Shown here piece by piece: positions 1-7,681 of a stretch of DNA of 9,093 nucleotides (positions are counted from its first letter, which is position 1; every line of letters starts with the position of its first letter). The stretch is from Bacteroidales bacterium. Its GTDB lineage: Bacteria > Bacteroidota > Bacteroidia > Bacteroidales > JAFGXI01. The stretch spans positions 1 to 9,093 of the forward strand of contig JALSQC010000285.1 of NCBI GenBank assembly GCA_026985625.1, given 5' to 3'. The notes under the pieces were generated by a model. That model was not told where the DNA came from. It searched no databases and saw only the letters and a program-made list of their open reading frames with translations. Position numbers and translations under genes: made by a program.

Positions 1-1506
1 GCATTTATGCCTTGGAAAGGTTATAATTTTGAAGATGCTATTGTAATATCAGAAAAAGTTGTTCGCGAAGATACATTTACATCAATACATATCGAAGAAC
101 ACCAATTAGAAGTTCGTGATACAAAATTAGGAGTCGAAGAACTAACATCGGATATACCTAATGTTAGCGAAGAAGCAACAAAAGATTTAGATGAGAACGG
201 TATAATAAGAATAGGAGCAACCGTTAAACCAATGGATATACTTATTGGTAAAATTACTCCTAAAGGCGAAACCGACCCGTCACCCGAAGAAAAATTATTA
301 CGAGCTATATTCGGAGATAAAGCCGGAGACGTAAAAGACGCATCGTTAAAAGCATCTCCATCATTACATGGAGTTGTAATAGACAAAAAACTATTTGCAA
401 AAACAATTAAAGATAGAAAATTAAAAGCAGCAGAAAAACCATTATTAGAAAAAATCGAAGAAGAAACAAATAAAAAAATAGCTAAACTTACAGAGATATT
501 AATAGAAAAATTATATTCGGTAGTTAACGGGAAAACATCACAAGGAGTAAAAGACTTTTTAAATAAAGATATAATACCTAAAGGAACTAAATTTACTCTT
601 AAAATCTTACAAGACTTAGATTATACCACAATTAACTCGTTAAAATGGACAACAGATAAACATAAAAACGAATTAATAAATAAAATAATCAACAATTACC
701 AATTAAAAGTAAAAGAATACAAAGGAATAGAAAAACGCAAAAAATTTAATATCTCTATAGGAGACGAACTTCCAAACGGAATAATTAAACTTGCAAAAGT
801 TTATATAGCAAAAAAAAGACCTATTAAAGTAGGAGATAAAATGGCAGGCCGTCACGGAAATAAAGGGATTGTTTCTAAAATTGTTCGCGACGAGGATATG
901 CCATTCTTAGAAGACGGAACCCCTGTTGATATAGTTCTTAATCCATTAGGAGTACCATCGCGAATGAATCTAGGACAAATATACGAAACCGTATTAGGTT
1001 GGGCAGGAAAAGAATTAGGATTAAAATTTTCTACACCAATTTTCGATGGAGCATCATTAGAACAAATTAACGAATATACCGATAAAGCAGGAATCCCAAA
1101 ATACGGAAGAACATATTTATACGATGGAGGAACAGGCGAAAAATTTGATCAACCTGCTACAGTAGGAGTTATTTATATGCTTAAACTGGGACATATGGTT
1201 GATGATAAAATGCATGCAAGGTCAATAGGTCCTTATTCGCTAATTACACAACAACCTTTAGGCGGTAAAGCTCAATTTGGAGGACAACGTTTTGGAGAAA
1301 TGGAAGTTTGGGCACTCGAAGCTTTTGGAGCAGCAAATATTTTACAAGAAATATTAACAATAAAATCAGACGATGTTATAGGTAGAGCAAAAGCTTACGA
1401 AGCTATTGTTAAAGGAAAATCAATGCCTGTGCCGGGAATACCCGAATCGTTTAATGTATTGTTGCACGAGCTTAGAGGATTAGGATTAAGTATTAATTTA
1501 GAGTAA
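1..1506 (+). CDS. rpoB: RNA polymerase beta subunit, C-terminal part (5' end outside window)
   Basis: This is the C-terminal 501 residues of the RNA polymerase beta subunit, which forms part of the catalytic cleft in the cytoplasmic core enzyme. The reading frame is open from base 1 (Ala-Phe before the Met at 7), and that Met is internal: the segment AFMPWKGYNFEDA aligns with the middle of the family. Family members in this phylum run to roughly 1270 residues, so about 60% lies upstream, including the rifampicin-binding region. Visible landmarks are the GDKAGDVKDASLK segment (about 322-360), a lysine-rich variable insertion (about 385-750), the invariant GDKMAGRHGNKG motif at 832-867 with the two active-site lysines, DGTPVDIVLNPLGVPSRMN (about 916-972), and the conserved end with QQPLGGKAQFGGQRFGEMEVW and ESFNVLLHELRGLGLS. 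It ends in TAA. rpoC follows after 61 bases. No frameshift or missing key residue is seen. Confidence 0.99.
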   Translation, partial: AFMPWKGYNFEDAIVISEKVVREDTFTSIHIEEHQLEVRDTKLGVEELTSDIPNVSEEATKDLDENGIIRIGATVKPMDILIGKITPKGETDPSPEEKLLRAIFGDKAGDVKDASLKASPSLHGVVIDKKLFAKTIKDRKLKAAEKPLLEKIEEETNKKIAKLTEILIEKLYSVVNGKTSQGVKDFLNKDIIPKGTKFTLKILQDLDYTTINSLKWTTDKHKNELINKIINNYQLKVKEYKGIEKRKKFNISIGDELPNGIIKLAKVYIAKKRPIKVGDKMAGRHGNKGIVSKIVRDEDMPFLEDGTPVDIVLNPLGVPSRMNLGQIYETVLGWAGKELGLKFSTPIFDGASLEQINEYTDKAGIPKYGRTYLYDGGTGEKFDQPATVGVIYMLKLGHMVDDKMHARSIGPYSLITQQPLGGKAQFGGQRFGEMEVWALEAFGAANILQEILTIKSDDVIGRAKAYEAIVKGKSMPVPGIPESFNVLLHELRGLGLSINLE

Positions 1507-1511
1507 TTTTA

Positions 1512-1543
1512 AAAAGAATGTTATAATTTTATAGCATTCTTTT
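1512..1543 (+). other. AT-rich hairpin in the rpoB-rpoC gap (attenuator, weak terminator or processing site)
   Basis: The left arm 1512-1525 (AAAAGAATGTTATA) pairs with 1530-1543 (TATAGCATTCTTTT), giving 14 pairs with one U-G wobble and a short AU loop. It starts 6 bases after the rpoB stop. The right arm ends in four T's and is followed by ATCTAATTTTT, so it looks like an intrinsic terminator with a weak, interrupted U-tract. Because rpoC must be transcribed and is normally co-transcribed with rpoB, partial attenuation, RNA stabilisation or processing is more plausible than full termination. The pairing is seen directly; the function is inference. Confidence 0.6.
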
Positions 1544-1567
1544 ATCTAATTTTTAAATAAAAGATTT

Positions 1568-4500
1568 ATGGCATATCGTAGAGATAACAAAGTAAAAAGT
1601 AATTTTACAAAAATCTCAATCGGGTTAGCATCACCCGAAGAAATTTTAGAAAAATCAAATGGTGAAGTTTTAAAACCCGAAACAATTAATTACAGAACAT
1701 ATAAACCCGAAAGAGACGGTTTGTTCTGTGAAAGAATTTTTGGACCCGTAAAAGATTATGAGTGTCATTGTGGAAAATATAAACGTATTAGATACAAAGG
1801 AATAGTTTGCGATAGATGCGGAGTTGAGGTTATAGAAAAAAAAGTTAGACGCGAACGAACCGGACATATCTCATTAGTAGTTCCGGTTGCACATATTTGG
1901 TATTTTAAATCATTACCAAATAAAATAGGGTATTTACTTGGAATACCGGGTAAAAAATTAGATTCAATAGTTTATTACGAAAAATATGTGGTAATAAATC
2001 CGGGAGTAAAAGAAGCCGATGGAATTAAATATCTCGATTTCTTATCAGAAGACGAGTATTTAGACATAATGGAAACATTACCACAAGACAATCAACTTCT
2101 CGAAGATACAGACCCTAACAAATTTATAGCAAAAATGGGTGCCGAAGCTATTTACAACCTATTAGAGAGAATAGATTTAGATGCTTTATCAGCCCAATTA
2201 AGATACAGTGCAAATAACGAAACATCGCAACAACGAAAAAGCGATGCTTTAAAAAGATTAAATGTTGTAGAAGCATTTAGAGCATCAAAAGGAAAAAATA
2301 AACCCGAGTGGATGATATTAAAGGTTATACCTGTTATTCCACCCGAACTACGACCACTTGTTCCTCTTGACGGAGGCAGATTTGCAGCATCGGATTTAAA
2401 TGATTTATACCGAAGAGTAATAATACGAAATAATAGACTAAAACGACTAATAGAAATAAAAGCTCCGGAAGTAATACTACGAAACGAAAAACGAATGCTT
2501 CAAGAAGCAGTTGACTCGTTATTCGATAATTCAAGAAAAGCAAATGCAGTAAAAACCGAATCAAACAGACCATTAAAATCATTAAGCGACAGCTTAAAAG
2601 GAAAAAAAGGACGTTTCCGTCAAAACTTACTCGGTAAACGAGTAGATTATTCTGCACGTTCGGTTATTGTTGTTGGACCGGAATTAAAACTACACGAGTG
2701 TGGAATACCAAAAGGAATGGCTGCAGAACTTTATAAACCCTTTATTATTAGAAAAATAATAGAAAGAGGAATAGTAAAAACCGTAAAATCAGCAAAAAAA
2801 ATTGTAGATAGACGAGATGCAATAATTTGGGATATTTTAGAAAACATTTTAAAAGGACACCCAATATTATTAAACCGTGCTCCTACATTGCACCGCTTAG
2901 GAATACAAGCATTTCAACCAAAATTAATCGAAGGAAAAGCAATACAATTACACCCACTTGTTTGTGCAGGATTTAATGCCGATTTCGATGGAGACCAAAT
3001 GGCTGTTCACTTACCATTAGGAAATGCTGCAGTATTAGAGGCTCAATTATTAATGTTAGCATCACATAATATATTAAATCCTGCTAACGGAGCTCCAATT
3101 ACAGTACCATCACAAGATATGGTTTTAGGATTATATTATATAACAAAACCACTTAAAGGAGCAAAAGGCGAAAATCATATATTTTATTCGCCCGAAGAAG
3201 TAATTATTGCACACAACGAAGGAGTTGTAGATTTACATGCAAATATAAAAGTAAGAACTTACGACATAATCGATGGTGAACGCAAAAAACAAATTATAGA
3301 AACAACCGTAGGTCGTGTTATATTTAACGAACTTGTGCCTGAACAAGTTGGATTTATTAACGAAATCTTAACTAAAAAATCACTACGCGACATTATTGGA
3401 AAAATATATAAAGTAGCAGGAGTTTCAACTACAGCTAAGTTCTTAGACGATATTAAAAATTTGGGATATAAAATGGCATTTAAAGGAGGTTTATCATTTA
3501 ACCTCGACGATGTTGTTATACCAAAAGAAAAAGAAGAATTAGTAAAAAAAGGTTATGAACAAGTTGAGGAAGTAATGAATAACTACGGAATGGGATTTAT
3601 TACAAACAACGAAAGATATAACCAAATTATTGATATCTGGACACATACAAATGCCAAGTTAACAAAAACCGTAATGGACAGACTAAGTTCCGATAGACAA
3701 GGATTTAATTCTGTTTATATGATGTTAGACTCAGGAGCCCGTGGTTCAAAAGAACAAATACGTCAGTTGTGTGGTATGCGTGGTTTAATGGCAAAACCAC
3801 AAAAATCAGAAGCAACAGGTGGACAAATTATCGAAAATCCTATTTTAGCAAACTTTAAAGAAGGATTATCGGTATTAGAATATTTTATTTCTACACACGG
3901 TGCACGTAAAGGTCTTGCCGATACCGCTCTTAAAACAGCCGATGCAGGATATCTAACACGACGATTAGTAGATGTTTCGCAAGATATAATTATTAACGAA
4001 GAAGATTGTGGAACATTAAGAGGTATTGTTGCAACAGCAATTAAGAAAAACGAAGAGGTTGTAGAAACCCTATACGACAGAATATTAGGACGAACATGTG
4101 TTCATGATATTTTCCATCCAAAAACAGGAGAACTAATTGCAAAATCAGGACAAGAATTAACCGAAGATATTTGTCAAATAATAGAAGACTCTCCGATTGA
4201 GTCGGTAGAAATACGTTCGGTATTAACTTGCGAAACAGCAAGCGGAGTTTGTGCAAAATGTTATGGTAGAAATTTATCTACAGGCAGAATGGTAGAACTT
4301 GGCGAAGCTGTTGGAGTTATTGCAGCACAATCGATAGGTGAACCGGGAACACAGTTAACATTACGAACATTCCACGTTGGTGGGGTAGCAGGTAATATTA
4401 CAACAGATTCAAGTGTTGTTGCAAAATACGAAGGTATTTTAGAAATAGACGAATTAAGAACAGTAGATTATTCAGACGAAGATGGAAATAATTATAAAGT

Positions 4501-5842
4501 AGTTATAGGACGACTTGCAGAACTTAGAATAGTTGATGAAAATACCGATATAATTTTAGCAACACACTCGATACCCTACGGTTCCAAGCTATATGTAGAT
4601 AAAGGAGCTAAAGTTAAAAAAGGAGATGTAATTTGTGAATGGGATCCGTTTAATGCTGTTATAATATCAGAAAAATCAGGAAAAGTAGAGTTCGAAAATT
4701 TAATCGAAGGTTCTACATATAAAGAAGAAGCCGACGAGCAAACAGGATTTAAAGAAAAAGTTATTATCGAAACAAAAGATAAAAACAAAATACCTACAAT
4801 TAAAATATTAGACTCTAAAAAAGAAGTTCTAAAAACATATAATCTACCTGTTGGAGCACATGTTTCGGTTTCGGAAAACGATAAAGTTAAAACAGGACAG
4901 ATTCTTGTAAAAATACCACGTTCGCTTGGTAAAGCAGGTGATATAACAGGAGGTCTGCCACGAGTTACAGAATTATTCGAAGCCAGAAACCCATCTAACC
5001 CTGCTGTTGTTTCGGAAATTGACGGCGAAGTTAGTTTCGGAAAAATTAAACGAGGTAATCGCGAGATAATAATAACATCAAAAACTAACGAAGTTAAAAA
5101 ATATTTAGTTTCACTATCGAAACAAATATTAGTTCAAGAAAGCGATTTTGTTAGAGCAGGAACCCCGTTATCAGAAGGAGCTATTACACCTAAAGATATC
5201 TTAAATATTAAAGGACCTACAAAAGTCCAAGAATATATTGTTAACGAAATACAAGAAGTGTATCGCTTGCAAGGTGTAAAAATTAACGATAAACATTTTG
5301 AGGTAATAGTGCGACCAATGATGCGTAAGGTTGAGATTGAAGAGTCGGGAGATACACATTTCTTAGAAAGACAAATAGTAGATAAATGGGAATTTAGAGC
5401 AGAAAACGACTGGATTTTTGATAAAAAAGTAGTTATAGATGCAGGAGATTCAGATTTACATAACGGAGAAATAATATCTGCACGAAAATTACGAGATATT
5501 AACTCGGTATTACGACGAAACGATAAAAAAACAGTAGAAACCAGAGATGCATTACCAGCAACATCACGCCAGATTTTACAAGGTATAACAAAAGCATCGT
5601 TACAAACAAAAAGCTTTATATCGGCTGCATCGTTCCAAGAAACTACAAAAATATTAAACGAGTCGGCAATTAGATATAAAGTCGATTACCTCGAAGGACT
5701 AAAAGAAAATGTTATTGTTGGACATCAAATTCCGGCAGGAACAGGACAAAGAAAATACAACAAATTAATTGTAGCATCAAAAGAAGAATACGATAAATAT
5801 GTTTCGCCTGTTATTGAGGAAAATGTAGAAATTCAAAAATAA
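1568..5842 (+). CDS. rpoC: RNA polymerase beta' subunit
   Basis: This is a complete beta' subunit of 1424 residues, which carries the catalytic magnesium site of RNA polymerase. The ATG start is supported by the N-terminus (MAYRRDNKVKSNFTKISIGL), typical of Bacteroidales. Zinc site 1 is C66, C68, C81 and C84. The catalytic motif NADFDGD spans residues 470-476, with D472, D474 and D476 binding Mg2+. The bridge helix lies around 769-805 (GARKGLADTALKTADAGYLT). Zinc site 2 is C814, C888, C895 and C898. The trigger loop begins near GVIAAQSIGEPGTQLTLRTFH, with the catalytic-loop histidine H936. The loop is interrupted by an insertion (about 943-1120) at the place of the E. coli SI3 domain and resumes at DITGGLPRVTELFEAR (from D1125). 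It follows rpoB by 61 bases and precedes the DUF3467 gene by 6 bases. No Shine-Dalgarno sequence is present; the leader is A/T only apart from one G. Confidence 0.99.
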   Translation: MAYRRDNKVKSNFTKISIGLASPEEILEKSNGEVLKPETINYRTYKPERDGLFCERIFGPVKDYECHCGKYKRIRYKGIVCDRCGVEVIEKKVRRERTGHISLVVPVAHIWYFKSLPNKIGYLLGIPGKKLDSIVYYEKYVVINPGVKEADGIKYLDFLSEDEYLDIMETLPQDNQLLEDTDPNKFIAKMGAEAIYNLLERIDLDALSAQLRYSANNETSQQRKSDALKRLNVVEAFRASKGKNKPEWMILKVIPVIPPELRPLVPLDGGRFAASDLNDLYRRVIIRNNRLKRLIEIKAPEVILRNEKRMLQEAVDSLFDNSRKANAVKTESNRPLKSLSDSLKGKKGRFRQNLLGKRVDYSARSVIVVGPELKLHECGIPKGMAAELYKPFIIRKIIERGIVKTVKSAKKIVDRRDAIIWDILENILKGHPILLNRAPTLHRLGIQAFQPKLIEGKAIQLHPLVCAGFNADFDGDQMAVHLPLGNAAVLEAQLLMLASHNILNPANGAPITVPSQDMVLGLYYITKPLKGAKGENHIFYSPEEVIIAHNEGVVDLHANIKVRTYDIIDGERKKQIIETTVGRVIFNELVPEQVGFINEILTKKSLRDIIGKIYKVAGVSTTAKFLDDIKNLGYKMAFKGGLSFNLDDVVIPKEKEELVKKGYEQVEEVMNNYGMGFITNNERYNQIIDIWTHTNAKLTKTVMDRLSSDRQGFNSVYMMLDSGARGSKEQIRQLCGMRGLMAKPQKSEATGGQIIENPILANFKEGLSVLEYFISTHGARKGLADTALKTADAGYLTRRLVDVSQDIIINEEDCGTLRGIVATAIKKNEEVVETLYDRILGRTCVHDIFHPKTGELIAKSGQELTEDICQIIEDSPIESVEIRSVLTCETASGVCAKCYGRNLSTGRMVELGEAVGVIAAQSIGEPGTQLTLRTFHVGGVAGNITTDSSVVAKYEGILEIDELRTVDYSDEDGNNYKVVIGRLAELRIVDENTDIILATHSIPYGSKLYVDKGAKVKKGDVICEWDPFNAVIISEKSGKVEFENLIEGSTYKEEADEQTGFKEKVIIETKDKNKIPTIKILDSKKEVLKTYNLPVGAHVSVSENDKVKTGQILVKIPRSLGKAGDITGGLPRVTELFEARNPSNPAVVSEIDGEVSFGKIKRGNREIIITSKTNEVKKYLVSLSKQILVQESDFVRAGTPLSEGAITPKDILNIKGPTKVQEYIVNEIQEVYRLQGVKINDKHFEVIVRPMMRKVEIEESGDTHFLERQIVDKWEFRAENDWIFDKKVVIDAGDSDLHNGEIISARKLRDINSVLRRNDKKTVETRDALPATSRQILQGITKASLQTKSFISAASFQETTKILNESAIRYKVDYLEGLKENVIVGHQIPAGTGQRKYNKLIVASKEEYDKYVSPVIEENVEIQK

Positions 5843-5848
5843 ATAATT

Positions 5849-6166
5849 ATGGAAAATAAGAATAATCAAAATCAAATAAATATAGAATTAGACGAAGAAG
5901 TTTCGCAAGGAGTATATTCTAATCTTGCGGTAATAACACATTCTAATACAGAATTTATTGTTGATTTTGTTAGAGTTATGCCGGGAGTTCCCAAAGCAAA
6001 AGTAAAATCAAGAATAATACTAACACCACAACATGCCAAAAGATTAATGATGGCTATGCAAGATAATATTAACAAATTTGAATCTATGTATGGAAAAATT
6101 AAAGACGACTCTTCTGCAGGCGGAGCCGTTCCTTTAAATTTTGGTGCTCCTACAGGGCAAGCATAG
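5849..6166 (+). CDS. DUF3467 family protein, function unknown, last gene of the RNA polymerase operon
   Basis: This 105-residue protein matches the DUF3467 family as I recall it, found in Bacteroidota and often directly downstream of rpoC. No function is established that I can name. Residues 1-10 are Asn/Gln-rich and polar. The core (about 11-82) reads as a small alpha/beta domain: IELDEEVSQGVYSNLAVI, TEFIVDFVRVMPGVPKAKV, then SRIILTPQHAKRLMMAMQDNI, the last likely a helix. Residues 88-105 form a Gly/Pro/Ala-rich, probably disordered tail. There is no signal peptide, membrane segment or cysteine, so a soluble cytoplasmic protein is expected. The gene starts 6 bases after the rpoC stop, has no promoter of its own, and is followed at once by a strong terminator, so it must be expressed with the polymerase subunits. 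An RNA polymerase-associated role is inference from position only. The stop is TAG, the only one in the window. Confidence 0.93.
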   Translation: MENKNNQNQINIELDEEVSQGVYSNLAVITHSNTEFIVDFVRVMPGVPKAKVKSRIILTPQHAKRLMMAMQDNINKFESMYGKIKDDSSAGGAVPLNFGAPTGQA

Positions 6167-6170
6167 TATA

Positions 6171-6213
6171 AAAAAGAAGCTGTTCAAAAAAAAGTTTTGA
6201 GCAGCTTTTTTTT
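6171..6213 (+). terminator. Intrinsic terminator of the rpoB-rpoC-DUF3467 operon
   Basis: The arms are 6171-6189 and 6195-6213. The core AAGCTGTTCAAAA (6177-6189) pairs with TTTTGAGCAGCTT (6195-6207) with one U-G wobble (6183/6201), and the loop is five bases (AAAAG). Flanking A's extend the stem against a run of eight T's (6206-6213). It begins 4 bases after the DUF3467 stop. The long stem followed by a U-tract is a textbook Rho-independent terminator. The left side also carries an A-run, so it could work on the minus strand too, but no minus-strand gene ends here. Confidence 0.93.
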
Positions 6214-6307
6214 ATTATATATTTTGATTTATATTTTTTAAACATTACATATAATCAATATTAAATTATAAATAACCAAATACTATATTTATTAGTAAAA
6301 GATTAAT

Positions 6308-6315
6308 TACTTTTG
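6308..6315 (+). promoter_or_regulatory. Probable promoter -7 element for ribH-mscS-der
   Basis: TACTTTTG matches the Bacteroidota housekeeping -7 consensus TAnnTTTG exactly. It lies 26 bases before the ribH ATG, in the only sizeable intergenic gap between the upstream terminator and ribH. A transcript starting just downstream would have a leader of about 20 bases. The -33 element (TTTG or TTG, expected near 6283-6289) is not recognisable; only AT-rich sequence is present there. Exact -7 words occur by chance in AT-rich DNA, so support comes mainly from position. The element overlaps an AAAAG-N8-CTTTT inverted repeat (6297-6314). Confidence 0.55.
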
Positions 6316-6341
6316 TATAAAATATTAATACAGTTATAATT

Positions 6342-6830
6342 ATGTCAACAAAAAATTTATCTGATAATAATACAAAAAATATAAAAAATGCACACTCGTA
6401 TAAAATAGCAATTGCTGTTGCCGAATGGAATCCCGAAATTACCGATGCACTATGTAAAGGAGCAAAAAAAACACTTAAAAAGTTTGGTGTTTGGGAAAAA
6501 AACATAATTGTAAAACGAGTGCCCGGAACATTTGAATTAACAAAAGCCGGAAAAATATTTGCCGAACAAACAAACATAGATGCAGTTATTCTTTTAGGCT
6601 GTGTTATACAAGGCGAGACTCGTCATTTTGATTTTATTTGTCAAGGAGTAACACAAGGAATAACACAGCTTAATATTAATTACGATATACCATTTATTTT
6701 TGGAGTTCTTACAACCGATAATCAACAACAAGCAAAAGACCGTTCGGGAGGAAAACTTGGTAATAAAGGCGACGAGGCTGCAATTGCCGCATTAAAAATG
6801 ATTCAATTAAAAAAAGAATTAACATTTTAA
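6342..6830 (+). CDS. ribH: 6,7-dimethyl-8-ribityllumazine synthase
   Basis: Lumazine synthase catalyses the penultimate step of riboflavin synthesis: it joins 5-amino-6-ribitylaminouracil with 3,4-dihydroxy-2-butanone 4-phosphate to give 6,7-dimethyl-8-ribityllumazine. The protein has 162 residues, a usual length. Family motifs are all visible: the substrate loop AVAEWNPEIT (25-34, W29 at the ring-stacking aromatic position), VPGTFELTKAG (60-70), GCVIQGETRHFDFICQGV (86-103) with catalytic His95, and FGVLTTDNQQQAKDRSGGKLGNKGDEAA (120-147) with the phosphate-binding Arg134. About 18 polar residues precede the domain, and no other start lies between this ATG and the motifs. It is a soluble cytoplasmic enzyme that normally assembles into pentamers or icosahedra. 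It heads a probable operon with the channel gene (17-base gap) and der. No other rib gene and no FMN riboswitch are in the window. Confidence 0.97.
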   Translation: MSTKNLSDNNTKNIKNAHSYKIAIAVAEWNPEITDALCKGAKKTLKKFGVWEKNIIVKRVPGTFELTKAGKIFAEQTNIDAVILLGCVIQGETRHFDFICQGVTQGITQLNINYDIPFIFGVLTTDNQQQAKDRSGGKLGNKGDEAAIAALKMIQLKKELTF

Positions 6831-6847
6831 TAACAATATAAAGTTTA

Positions 6848-7678
6848 ATGAAAGATTTTTTAGAATATCATTTAATCGATGTAGATAATTATACATTAAC
6901 ACCCTATGATATTTTAGTAGCAATTTTTGTAATACTTGTTACATTTGTTATATTAAAAATAATTAGAAAAGCAATATTTGCAAGAGACAGAAAACGTTAC
7001 GATATAGGAACATTAAACTCTATTTTTTTAGTTACAAAATATTTTGTCTGGACAATAGCAATAATTATAATTTTACAAACAATAGGAGTAAATATTACTT
7101 ACCTTATAGCAAGTTCGGCAGCTCTTTTAGTAGGATTAGGTTTAGGAATACAACAAATATTTAACGACATAGTATCGGGCATTTTTTTACTTTTCGAGGG
7201 AAACGTAAAAATAAACGATATTGTGCAAATAAATGATATGGTTGCTACTGTAAAACAAATAAACCTTAGAACATCAAAAGTAGAAACACGAGATAAAGTT
7301 ATAATAATTGTGCCAAACTCTAAACTTATAAGCGACAACGTAATAAATTGGAGCACAATTGATGAGAACACACGTTTCTCGATAAAAGTTGGAGTGTCGT
7401 ATGGCAGCGATGTAAAAAAAGTAAAACAAATTTTAGAATCGGTAGCAGCTAATCATAAAAAAATTAGTAAAACACCAAAACCATTTGTAAGATTTACCGA
7501 TTTTGGTAACTCGTCGTTAGATTTTGAATTATTGTTTTTTACTAAAAACTCGTTTAGAGTAAAAAATATAAAAAGCGAGTTAAGATTCGAAATTTATAGC
7601 GAGTTTTCAAAAAATAATATAAACATACCTTTTCCGCAACAAGATATATATATTAAAGAAATCCCGAAAAATAACTAA
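6848..7678 (+). CDS. MscS-family small-conductance mechanosensitive channel
   Basis: This 276-residue inner-membrane protein has the compact three-helix layout of MscS, a channel that opens under membrane tension to release solutes during hypo-osmotic shock. Hydrophobic segments lie at about 20-40, 57-80 and 84-116. The third is the pore helix, rich in small residues (SSAALLVGLGLGIQQIFNDIVSG, about 89-111). The beta domain follows (about 117-170: NVKINDIVQINDMVATVKQINLRTS, then VIIIVPNSKLISDNVINWS). Residues 171-276 form the alpha/beta cytoplasmic vestibule, ending in the characteristic NINIPFPQQDIYIK. The length is close to E. coli MscS (286 residues), with no extra sensor domains or nucleotide-binding domain, so a plain MscS-type channel is likeliest. 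The gene sits 17 bases after ribH and stops 3 bases before der, which suggests co-transcription and possibly coupled translation with der. Gating properties cannot be judged from sequence. Confidence 0.95.
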   Translation: MKDFLEYHLIDVDNYTLTPYDILVAIFVILVTFVILKIIRKAIFARDRKRYDIGTLNSIFLVTKYFVWTIAIIIILQTIGVNITYLIASSAALLVGLGLGIQQIFNDIVSGIFLLFEGNVKINDIVQINDMVATVKQINLRTSKVETRDKVIIIVPNSKLISDNVINWSTIDENTRFSIKVGVSYGSDVKKVKQILESVAANHKKISKTPKPFVRFTDFGNSSLDFELLFFTKNSFRVKNIKSELRFEIYSEFSKNNINIPFPQQDIYIKEIPKNN

Positions 7679-7681
7679 ATC

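Noticed and set aside
7..1506. ATG at 7 as the true start of a 499-codon gene
   Set aside because: The frame is open to base 1 and the preceding Ala-Phe matches the conserved RpoB interior (AFMPW...), so the Met is internal and the gene is cut by the window edge.
1545..1560. Internal promoter for rpoC (TAATTTTT, near TAnnTTTG)
   Set aside because: The final G of the -7 word is missing, there is no -33 word at the right distance, and it lies directly beside the rpoC start.
2334..2657. Minus-strand open frames inside rpoB, rpoC, ribH, the channel gene and der (for example 21-386, 2334-2657, 4041-4256, 8471-8842)
   Set aside because: They lie wholly or mostly within well-identified plus-strand genes, have low-complexity or implausible compositions, match no family I recognise and have no promoter or leader; they are frame shadows.
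6164..6166. TAG as a possible reassigned codon, since all other stops are TAA
   Set aside because: The frame after it enters the terminator hairpin and no family similarity continues; a normal stop is the simplest reading.
6214..6341. FMN riboswitch ahead of ribH
   Set aside because: The 128 bases are nearly all A/T, too short and lacking the conserved GC-rich FMN-aptamer segments; only a promoter-like word was found.
6266..6577. Minus-strand open frame covering the ribH promoter region
   Set aside because: It overlaps the conserved N-terminal half of ribH and runs into AT-rich non-coding DNA; its hydrophobic look comes from reading A-rich sequence in reverse.
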